In this document: positions 1-5,055 of the stretch, one piece after another
How the letters are laid out: every line of letters starts with the position of its first letter
How positions within the stretch are numbered: the first letter of the stretch is position 1
NCBI GenBank assembly: GCA_964461455.1
Contig: CAYWUJ010000099.1
Location: forward strand, 1-5,055
Direction of reading: 5' to 3'
DNA length: 5,055 nucleotides
DNA from: UBA1413 sp964461455
Lineage (GTDB): Bacteria; Bacteroidota; Bacteroidia; Bacteroidales; Prolixibacteraceae
Notes under the pieces: generated by a model
Told to the model about the DNA's origin: nothing
The model's input: the letters and a program-made list of their open reading frames with translations, nothing else
Databases searched by the model: none
Made by a program: the position numbers and the translations under genes

Positions 1-198
1 ACCCAGAGGAATATTGACCCTGAGGATTTCTGCATCCTTTTGGATGTTGGCCGTTAACGGGCAAATTATGGTGGTCGGATGGTAGGCATTGTTCAGTAAA
101 TTGGACTGAACAACCAGGACGGGTCTGGTTAAAACTGGCTTACTCTCTATCCTGGTGCTCAGGTATGCCATCCAGATTTCCGAATTTCTGATCAACAT
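1..198 (-). CDS. MazF/PemK-like endoribonuclease toxin (3' end beyond window)
   Basis: This is the toxin of a type II toxin-antitoxin pair. MazF/PemK proteins are small SH3-barrel-like ribonucleases that cut single-stranded mRNA in the cytoplasm and stop growth when the antitoxin is lost. The first 66 residues are visible and the gene runs off the left edge; the family is usually about 105-120 residues. The protein opens MLIRNSEIWMAYL, matching the family's G-D/E-I-W start strand except that the usual glycine is Ser. Next comes LTRPVLVVQSN (residues 23-33), the family R-P-V-x-V-V-x-(S/N) strand; Arg25 aligns with the catalytic Arg of E. coli MazF. IICPLTA follows (residues 44-50), with Thr49 in the place of the catalytic Thr. 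The ATG at 198 lies 12 bases after the antitoxin stop, with a purine-rich AAGAGCGG ahead of it, so the two genes are probably co-transcribed and coupled. Family assignment is firm; RNA cleavage specificity cannot be judged. Confidence 0.88.
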   Translation of the reverse strand, partial: MLIRNSEIWMAYLSTRIESKPVLTRPVLVVQSNLLNNAYHPTTIICPLTANIQKDAEILRVNIPLG

Positions 199-210
199 CT
201 TACCGCTCTT

Positions 211-441
211 TTAGTCCTTATTTTCCAGGTCTTCAAATTCCTTTAAAACCGAAAGTGATTCTTTTCTGACCAATTCAGATTCGATGATCACTCTTGATTC
301 CATCATTTTTTTCCTCTGGTATTTATTGTAAAAATCCAGGGCGTCATTGATGTACTTGTTCCGGGTAGTTTTCAATGTGGAGAGAATCCGTTCCGTTTCA
401 CTGAAAATCTCTTCATCCAAATTAAAAAAAATCGATTTCAT
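211..441 (-). CDS. Ribbon-helix-helix antitoxin of a MazF-type module
   Basis: A 76-residue protein with the layout of an RHH (Arc/MetJ/CopG-like) antitoxin. An N-terminal strand KSIFFNL (residues 2-8) would form the DNA-contacting ribbon. Helix A spans about 9-23 (DEEIFSETERILSTL) and helix B about 26-44, with the typical TTRNKYINDALDFYNKY pattern (polar turn, then I-x-x-A-L-x-x-Y). The last 30 residues are charged and probably wrap the toxin. It precedes the MazF-like gene with a 12-base gap, the standard antitoxin-first order. RHH antitoxins of this class bind their own promoter as dimers of dimers, and a four-half-site operator lies 19 bases upstream of the start codon. The ATG at 441 is the only start that keeps the complete ribbon strand; the Shine-Dalgarno sequence is weak (an A-rich leader, CTCAAAAAAC). 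The gene is AT-rich compared with the large gene to the right. The family is clear; no specific gene name is justified. Confidence 0.85.
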   Translation of the reverse strand: MKSIFFNLDEEIFSETERILSTLKTTRNKYINDALDFYNKYQRKKMMESRVIIESELVRKESLSVLKEFEDLENKD

Positions 442-459
442 GTTTTTTGAGGTTTTGGA

Positions 460-506
460 GATATATACGAAAATATATACAAAAGGTATATAAAAAAGTA
501 TATATC
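460..506. promoter_or_regulatory. Probable autoregulatory operator: four phased heptamers in one dyad
   Basis: On the plus strand TATATAC occurs at 462-468 and 474-480, and its reverse complement GTATATA at 486-492 and 498-504. The four sites start exactly 12 bases apart and are symmetric about position 483. The outer arms extend to a perfect 9-base inverted repeat, GATATATAC at 460-468 and GTATATATC at 498-506. RHH repressors bind short half-sites spaced at about one helical turn, so this array would hold several antitoxin dimers on one DNA face. It lies 19 bases upstream of the antitoxin start and probably overlaps the promoter, since the TATATA cores could themselves act as -10 elements. 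The repeats are seen directly; the operator role is inferred from position and family. Confidence 0.8.
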
Positions 507-536
507 GAAAAATAATGAAAAACAGGAGTGGAAAAT

Positions 537-561
537 AATTAAGACAGGCTGTCCCTTCAGG
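537..561. repeat. Direct repeat A, copy 1 (contains 11-bp palindrome)
   Basis: Copy 1 of a 25-base direct repeat that recurs at 603-627 with two mismatches (positions 541 and 559), giving a period of 66 bases. The invariant core AGACAGGCTGTCCCTTC (542-558) contains the odd palindrome GACAG-G-CTGTC (543-553). It lies in the intergenic space upstream of the toxin-antitoxin operator, and no protein or RNA gene explains it. It may be a protein-binding site or a remnant of a dispersed repeat; its function is unknown. Confidence 0.75.
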
Positions 562-602
562 CGGGCTTCAAGCAGCGGAACCACGAGCTGGTTTGAAGTT
601 TC

Positions 603-627
603 AATTCAGACAGGCTGTCCCTTCCGG
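603..627. repeat. Direct repeat A, copy 2 (contains 11-bp palindrome)
   Basis: Second copy of repeat A. The 17-base core is identical at 608-624 and its GACAG-G-CTGTC palindrome is at 609-619. The sequence between the two copies is not repeated, so this is a pair of short motifs and not a tandem duplication. Twenty bases after its end the first copy of repeat B begins. Confidence 0.75.
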
Positions 628-641
628 CCCTTATTTGCTTA

Positions 642-671
642 CTGCCGCTGGCCGCCGCCGACCAGTTCAGG
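642..671. repeat. Direct repeat B, copy 1 (GC-rich hairpin)
   Basis: The core at 648-671 is 24 bases long and identical to 709-732. It can fold as a hairpin: CTGG (648-651) pairs with CCAG (662-665) around a ten-base GCC-rich loop. After an unpaired CCG/TT bulge, CTG (642-644) pairs with CAG (668-670). There is no adjacent T-run on either strand, so it does not look like a classical intrinsic terminator. It resembles a REP-type palindromic element in form only. Confidence 0.7.
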
Positions 672-701
672 GTGGTTCGCTTTGGCACCACGCATGCTGT
701 A

Positions 702-732
702 CCTGCTCCTGGCCGCCGCCGACCAGTTCAGG
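702..732. repeat. Direct repeat B, copy 2 (GC-rich hairpin)
   Basis: Second copy of repeat B, 61 bases from the first. The core at 709-732 is identical. The outer left arm differs in sequence from copy 1 but still pairs: CCTG (702-705) with CAGG (729-732), then a CTC/TT internal loop, then CTGG (709-712) with CCAG (723-726). It begins 12 bases beyond the stop of the possible small ORF (745) and could form in the 3' end of the transcript coming from the large gene, where it might stabilise the RNA or slow polymerase. Confidence 0.7.
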
Positions 733-744
733 TAGCGATTAGCT

Positions 745-918
745 TTAGTTGAAAGAGTCTTGACTGCATTCAGACTTGTTCCCCTCAGTAAGTTTTTTTG
801 GTTTCATGCAAAGTAATGCCAGGTCCTGAAGTTTTCTGCCGTATTCATCGTCGGCTGCCAGCTTCAGAAAATCTTCATGAAGTCCCAGCACTCTGAGGAC
901 ATTAAAGTAGGATCCCAT
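745..918 (-). CDS. Possible small protein of 57 residues, downstream of the giant gene
   Basis: An ATG at 918 opens a 57-codon frame ending in TAA at 745. It starts 13 bases after the stop of the giant gene, on the same strand. The translation begins MGSYFNVLRVLGLHEDFL, continues KLAADDEYGRKLQDLALL, and ends in a hydrophilic tail with two Cys (CMKPKK... and ...ECSQDSFN). The first 38 residues have amphipathic spacing (V-L-x-V-L-G-L, F-L-x-L-A, L-x-D-L-A-L-L), suggesting two helices. The ribosome-binding signal is weak (CGGGTG). There is no signal peptide or membrane segment, so it would be cytoplasmic. I do not recognise a family. By position it could be a cognate partner or immunity protein of the giant gene, a truncated remnant of a longer gene, or a chance frame. 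Base composition is more AT-rich than the giant gene. Confidence 0.45.
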   Translation of the reverse strand: MGSYFNVLRVLGLHEDFLKLAADDEYGRKLQDLALLCMKPKKLTEGNKSECSQDSFN

Positions 919-931
919 TGATACACCCGGA

Positions 932-3900
932 TTACAACTTCATGAGGGATTCCATGAAGTTACGCAAGTCGAAGGTCACTTCCAGGAGGCTTTTGCCGCC
1001 GGTGATTTCGCGGATTTCCCGGTCGGCGGTCATCGGGTCCTTGCGGCCGGTGCCCATCTGTTCCATGACCCCGTTAACGGAGTCCCAGTAGTCTTTGTGT
1101 TTTTGCCACGCCTCATGGGAAGCCGTTCCCGGCTGGGGCTTTTTACTTTCCATGAGGGGGTTCATCTTGGTGCGGTAGTCCTTGGCGGTACCCCGGGCGA
1201 TTTCGACATATTTTTCCACCTTCTGGAATTCGGGCGACTGCCTGATATGTTCTCCCTTGAAATAGGTGACGTCGGCTGTTTGTCCGGCCCATGCCTTGTT
1301 GGCGTGGAGGATGCCGTTTTTCTGGAGTACGTTGAGGTCGGCATAGGCGTCGCCCACCTTGGAATGGGTGATGTTCTCCCAGGAGTGGGCTGCGTTTTGT
1401 CCGGTTTCCGCATGGAAAGCTTTTTCCCAGGCCTGCTGGGCGTCGGTGTGCCAGGCCTCCACGGAGGTGGGCTCTCCTTTCTTCACCGGAGGCAGGGGGC
1501 GTCCGTCGGGGCCTGTTCTGGCTTTCCGGCCGGCGTCGTAGTCCATGTTAACGGTTTTGCTGCCCAGGAGGTCTTCAGGCTGCACGGTCTCTCCCCGTGC
1601 CTGTTTTTCGCGGGCCCGCTGCAGATCAGCGGGGTCGGGCCTGTTGCGGATGGCTTCCAGCTCCTCGCGGCTCCATCCCCGTTCATCCATCTCCTGTTGG
1701 TACCGTTTTTCGACCTTCTGGTGGACCCGGTCCATCGAATTGCTGTAGCGTTTGATGAGGTCCAGGTTTTTGGGATCTTTCTGGAGGATTTTCATCATCA
1801 TTTTGGCCTGTGGCGAGCTGTGTATCTTCGCGGAGCGGTCGTCGAGTTCGACCAGGATTTTTTTGATTTCCGAAGGGGGAGCCCCGGCCTGACGGGCGGC
1901 CTCCAGTTTCTCGTAGGTCTTTTTGTAGGAGGTCACCCTGATGCGTCCATCGGCCACCTGTTCCCGGTAAACCGCCATCTCCTGCTGGGAGAGGGGGCGT
2001 TTGAAGTCGTCGGCGTCGATGGCGGGTTTGCCTTTGGCCCGGACCTGTGTGGGGGCATCAGGGGAGGNNNNNNNNNNNNNNNNNNNNNNNNNNNNNNNNN
2101 NNNNNNNNNNNNNNNNNNNNNNNNNNNNNNNNNNNNNNNNNNNNNNNNNNNNNNNNNNNNNNNNNNNGCCGCTTTTAGCCGCTGGGGAGCCGCTTTTAGC
2201 CGCCGGGGAGGTACTGCTCTTTCTGGCGCCGGGATTGTCGAGGTCGGGCAGGGGGCCGTTGGGACGGGCGTAGGCCGAGGAGATTTTGCCAGCGCCATAG
2301 GAGAGGGCCTTGCTGGTGATATAGCCCTTGACGGCCTCGCCTGTGGCCCCTTTGAGGCCATCCATGAAATCGCCACCGTTGTTCACGGCGGCTTCAAAGC
2401 CACGGAAGCCATCCACGGCTATTCCGGTCACGGTGTTGTAAGATCCTGCCACCCGCAGGAAGGCCTCTTTGGGCCCCCCTTCGATATATCCGGTGACTCC
2501 CTGGTAGACGTTGTTGACATATTGTCCGCCGAAGAGTGAGAGCACCGTCATGCTGCCGTCGGCGGCGGTTTTGACCACCTGGGCGGTCTGGAGGCAGGCG
2601 TCGGCCCATTCGGCGTCGGCCACAGCCTCCTTGTTGGCAGCCCTGTCAACGGCCATTTTCTCTTCGTAATATTTCCTTCCGACGTTGTTGGCCTCTTCGA
2701 CGATGGCCATGACTCCGGCCTCATCGAGGTTGCCGACCATTTCGCCGCGGAATTTGCTGCCGATGATCTCCCTGGCCTCCCTGGCCTGCTCCTCGGGGAG
2801 TTTGTCGGCCATCTCATAGGCTTTGCGGACGCTGCGGCTGATGTTTTCCAGGCGTTGCTGGTTTTTGGCGATGTTCTGGATGAATCCGGCCCTGGCATAC
2901 TCATCCCACGGGGAGCGGGAGTGGACAATCTCGCCGGTCTGGATGGTGGCGATGCGGTCTTTTTCGGCCTGAAGGTCGGCCTGGGCCCCCAGGATCCTGA
3001 GTTGCAGGGCCTCACGGCGGCGGGGATCTTTTTCTCCTTTCAGTTCTTCCCTGTCGCGGGTCATGTTCTTTCCGATGATCTCCAGGTTGGTTTTGTGGAA
3101 GGCGATGGTCTCATCGGTGATTTTCCGGCGTTCTTCGGCGATATCTTCGGCGGTTCTCTTTCCGGCAGGCTGGGCAGCCGGTGTTTCAGGCTTTTTGGCC
3201 GGAGTTTGGGCGGCCAATGTGGCGGAAGGCCCACCCCCGGCCATTTCTGTGGCAAAGGCTTTTCTAAGTTCGTCGGTGATGAAAACCGATTCCGGGTCAT
3301 GGGCATAGTCATCCCACCGCTCTTCTTCGGTCCACCTGATGGCTGTCCTGAAAAAAGCGGCGGCCATGCTGTTGATGGCCATCTGTTTGGTGAAGGTTCC
3401 GTTGAACAGCGTGATTTTCACCTTTTCGCCGATGTCGATCAGTTCACTATACCGGGAGCTGGAAGTTTCAGGGAAGGAAGGGATGGCGGGGTAGTCGAAC
3501 CGGACGAAGTGATGGACGATTTTCCCGTCGTTAGCGCCGCCGACCCCGCGGCCGTAATAGTCGGGGGTGGTCAGTTCCCTGCGGATGAAGCGGTCGCCCA
3601 TGCTGCCTTTGACGGTGCTTTTCCCGGGAAGGGAGGAGTAGTTGCACTCACCGCAGAGCTCAATGTCATAGTATTTCTCACCGTCGGGGGTGTCGATTTT
3701 GTAGATGTAGAAATACCGGGGAAACCACACCTCCCCGAATTTATAGTCGGGATCGTAGAACTGGTTCTGGGTGCCTGCCCAGCATCCCTCGGGGGTGAAG
3801 TCGTTGAGGAGGGATTCCAGGAATTCCTTTTCCTGTTTATAGCGATTTTGGCGCTGTGCCATAAGGGCCCGGCCGTCGGGAGGGTTTCCCAGGTCGACGA

Positions 3901-4966
3901 GGGCTTTGGCCACCTGGTCGAGTCTTTTCTGGCGTGAGAGGAGGAGGGCCTGGTAGCGGGAGGCCAGCTCCATGTAATTCCTGACACCCCCGGGGTCGTC
4001 GAATTCGGCGGCATATCCGGCATTGCGGACGGCCTCCTCGAGAAGCTGGCTGGTCTGGACCACCGCGGTTCTGTATACGAGAAATTCCCCCAGCAGGGGA
4101 TTGAACTTGTTCATGTAGTCGACGGCTTCGCGGAAGGGGGTCTGCCGCAGAGGGGCCCAGGCCTTCATGAATTCCGCCTCTTCGGCCTCATTCATCACGC
4201 CGTAGACGAGGCGCATTCCCTCCATGGCGCCGGCGACCGCACCGTCCCACTGACTGGCGGTGATAGTTTTAATATCGGGGAAGGGAATTGGCTGTGCCGC
4301 GGGGATGGTCTCCCCCTCTATTTCAAGGGGTGCCCGGGAGCCCGCGGAAGTGCCGGCGGCCAGGAGCTGCGGTGTCTCCTCGGGGCGAGTGCCCTTCAGC
4401 CACAGTCCGGCGATGAAATCGGCTGCATCGGGACGCAACTCCTTTTTCTGCGGTCTCTTGTCAAAGACGGCGACATAATAAAGTTTGCCGTTGACGATCG
4501 GACAGAAGAGGAATCCCCGGTGGTTGAAGTCGGGAGCGAAGTAGGAGAGCATAAAGCACTTTTCGATGCCGAAGGTCGTGCAACGGCTCTGTTCCTCGAC
4601 CAGATCGATGTGGTTGTTTTTTTCAGCGTAGTTTTTGGTCAGGGCGGCTATGATCTTCCGGAATTCCCCGTCGTTCGCAATGGGAAATCCCTTGGTGCGG
4701 ATGCGTACATTGTAGCGGAGTTCTCCCTCCACCACCTGGCTGAAAGAGAGGTATTCGGCATTGGTATGCTCCTCGGCGACAGACCATCCGGGGGGGAGGC
4801 GGTATTCGAAGAGACCCCGCTGATGGTACTCCTCCGGTGGGGTGGGGGTATCGGAGAATGAAGCGGGCTTTAGGGGCGGAGGTGCCGGCGACATCAGGAA
4901 AAGGGCGCCGAGAACCAGGCTTCCCAAAGTGGCCAGACTCTTTTTCGAGGCTTTCTTTTTTTCCAT
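932..4966 (-). CDS. Giant exported multidomain protein of unknown function, with internal assembly gap
   Basis: The product is about 1344 residues, counting 34 codons in or touching a run of N. I chose the ATG at 4966 because it places a signal-like N-terminus at the very start: KKKASKK, then SLATLGSLVLGALFLM (10-25), then a Pro-rich stretch. There is no lipobox Cys. A GTGAG element lies just upstream. The frame extends to an ATG at 5050, but that would bury the signal behind 28 residues. Regions seen, in order: 50-195, an alpha/beta domain (FEYRLPPGWSV... GKLYYVAVFDK... ADFIAGLWLKG) resembling the PsbP/Mog1/DcrB fold; 196-228, linker; 229-570, an unrecognised domain with Trp/Tyr-rich strands and CGEC (Cys438, Cys441); 574-602, Ala/Pro linker; 603-740, charged coiled coil; 800-900, glycine-rich mildly hydrophobic segment; 920-933, two SPAAKSG repeats next to the gap; 968-1344, helical, charged C-terminal part with clustered His (1173, 1185, 1194, 1201, 1221). 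The layout suggests a secreted modular effector or envelope protein; no catalytic domain is recognised. Confidence 0.8.
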   Translation of the reverse strand: MEKKKASKKSLATLGSLVLGALFLMSPAPPPLKPASFSDTPTPPEEYHQRGLFEYRLPPGWSVAEEHTNAEYLSFSQVVEGELRYNVRIRTKGFPIANDGEFRKIIAALTKNYAEKNNHIDLVEEQSRCTTFGIEKCFMLSYFAPDFNHRGFLFCPIVNGKLYYVAVFDKRPQKKELRPDAADFIAGLWLKGTRPEETPQLLAAGTSAGSRAPLEIEGETIPAAQPIPFPDIKTITASQWDGAVAGAMEGMRLVYGVMNEAEEAEFMKAWAPLRQTPFREAVDYMNKFNPLLGEFLVYRTAVVQTSQLLEEAVRNAGYAAEFDDPGGVRNYMELASRYQALLLSRQKRLDQVAKALVDLGNPPDGRALMAQRQNRYKQEKEFLESLLNDFTPEGCWAGTQNQFYDPDYKFGEVWFPRYFYIYKIDTPDGEKYYDIELCGECNYSSLPGKSTVKGSMGDRFIRRELTTPDYYGRGVGGANDGKIVHHFVRFDYPAIPSFPETSSSRYSELIDIGEKVKITLFNGTFTKQMAINSMAAAFFRTAIRWTEEERWDDYAHDPESVFITDELRKAFATEMAGGGPSATLAAQTPAKKPETPAAQPAGKRTAEDIAEERRKITDETIAFHKTNLEIIGKNMTRDREELKGEKDPRRREALQLRILGAQADLQAEKDRIATIQTGEIVHSRSPWDEYARAGFIQNIAKNQQRLENISRSVRKAYEMADKLPEEQAREAREIIGSKFRGEMVGNLDEAGVMAIVEEANNVGRKYYEEKMAVDRAANKEAVADAEWADACLQTAQVVKTAADGSMTVLSLFGGQYVNNVYQGVTGYIEGGPKEAFLRVAGSYNTVTGIAVDGFRGFEAAVNNGGDFMDGLKGATGEAVKGYITSKALSYGAGKISSAYARPNGPLPDLDNPGARKSSTSPAAKSGSPAAKSGXXXXXXXXXXXXXXXXXXXXXXXXXXXXXXXXXXSPDAPTQVRAKGKPAIDADDFKRPLSQQEMAVYREQVADGRIRVTSYKKTYEKLEAARQAGAPPSEIKKILVELDDRSAKIHSSPQAKMMMKILQKDPKNLDLIKRYSNSMDRVHQKVEKRYQQEMDERGWSREELEAIRNRPDPADLQRAREKQARGETVQPEDLLGSKTVNMDYDAGRKARTGPDGRPLPPVKKGEPTSVEAWHTDAQQAWEKAFHAETGQNAAHSWENITHSKVGDAYADLNVLQKNGILHANKAWAGQTADVTYFKGEHIRQSPEFQKVEKYVEIARGTAKDYRTKMNPLMESKKPQPGTASHEAWQKHKDYWDSVNGVMEQMGTGRKDPMTADREIREITGGKSLLEVTFDLRNFMESLMKL
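2068..2167. other. Assembly gap of exactly 100 N inside the giant gene
   Basis: One hundred consecutive N, a conventional placeholder for a gap of unknown size. It abuts the SPAAKSG-encoding tandem repeat, which probably broke the assembly. With 100 N plus the two flanking C bases the frame happens to stay open as 34 codons. The real length, repeat number and even frame continuity are therefore not established. The codon touching the far edge ends in CC, so it is not the GGC (Gly) that ends each visible repeat unit. Confidence 0.97.
2168..2209 (-). repeat. 21-bp tandem repeat encoding SPAAKSG
   Basis: Two head-to-tail units of 21 bases (2168-2188 and 2189-2209) differ at one base, a silent Pro codon change (CCA versus CCG). 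Each encodes Ser-Pro-Ala-Ala-Lys-Ser-Gly. The gap begins exactly at a unit boundary, and the sequence across the gap resumes with Ser-Pro, so more units are probably hidden in it. Ser/Pro/Ala/Lys repeats of this type usually form flexible extended linkers. Here the repeat separates the glycine-rich segment from the C-terminal module. Confidence 0.85.
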
Positions 4967-5055
4967 AACTCTCACTTTTTCATTTTGCCGGGGATGGCTT
5001 TCCTCCGCCTGACAAGGCTTAAAAGTAGGAAAAAAATGAAATGAAGGCAATAACC

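Noticed and set aside
566..598. Inverted repeat CTTCAA / TTGAAG
   Set aside because: Six-base arms with a 21-base loop are weak and expected by chance; no supporting context.
537..732. CRISPR array
   Set aside because: There are two different repeats with only two copies each at periods of 66 and 61. This is not one repeat with regular spacers, and no cas genes are present.
1097..2539. Long open frame of 480 codons on the plus strand, crossing the N run
   Set aside because: It is antisense to the giant gene, has a low-complexity Gly/Val/Phe/Leu composition expected from the complement of GC-rich codons, and has no credible domain or start signal.
2855..3937. Open frame of 360 codons on the plus strand
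   Set aside because: Same reason: a shadow of the giant gene. The opposite-strand translation shows clear domains and a coiled coil, while this one shows only compositional repetition.
5007..5018. Short hairpin GCCT-GACA-AGGC upstream of the giant gene
   Set aside because: Only four base pairs with no T-run or extension. This is expected by chance and does not support a regulatory call.
4967..5050. N-terminal extension of the giant protein to an upstream ATG
   Set aside because: The added 28 residues (Phe-rich, then charged) would precede a well-formed signal peptide and remove its N-terminal position. No good ribosome-binding site is visible within the five bases left in the window.

Overview
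The window is dominated by one very large gene on the minus strand (4966 to 932). It encodes a predicted exported protein of about 1344 residues whose coding sequence is interrupted by a 100-base run of N. Every gene I can support is on the minus strand. Reading in the direction of transcription (right to left), the layout is: 89 bases of upstream edge; the giant gene; a possible 57-codon ORF 13 bases behind its stop; an intergenic stretch of about 300 bases with two pairs of direct repeats and an ordered operator; and a toxin-antitoxin operon that runs off the left edge.

The giant protein has a signal-like N-terminus and a domain that resembles the PsbP/Mog1/DcrB-type small alpha/beta fold. 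An unrecognised region with a CxxC motif follows. After an Ala/Pro linker come a long charged coiled coil, a glycine-rich mildly hydrophobic segment, a tandem SPAAKSG heptapeptide repeat and a 377-residue C-terminal part rich in charge, His and Trp. This modular order (export signal, long stalk, glycine-rich segment, repeat linker, C-terminal module) resembles polymorphic secreted toxins. I recognise no toxin domain, so that reading is inference. The small ORF behind it sits where an immunity gene would be, but it is short and unproven.

The left 510 bases hold a type II toxin-antitoxin module: a ribbon-helix-helix antitoxin (441 to 211) followed 12 bases later by a MazF/PemK-like endoribonuclease (198 to beyond position 1). 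Directly upstream are four copies of a TATATAC/GTATATA heptamer at an exact 12-base pitch, arranged as one large dyad. This is very probably the autoregulatory operator.

The organism cannot be fixed from this window. The giant gene is GC-rich and the toxin-antitoxin operon is AT-rich, a contrast that suggests separate origins. The exact 100-N gap indicates a scaffolded draft or metagenome assembly. An export signal without a lipobox in a large modular protein fits an environmental bacterium, probably Gram-negative, but I do not claim a phylum.
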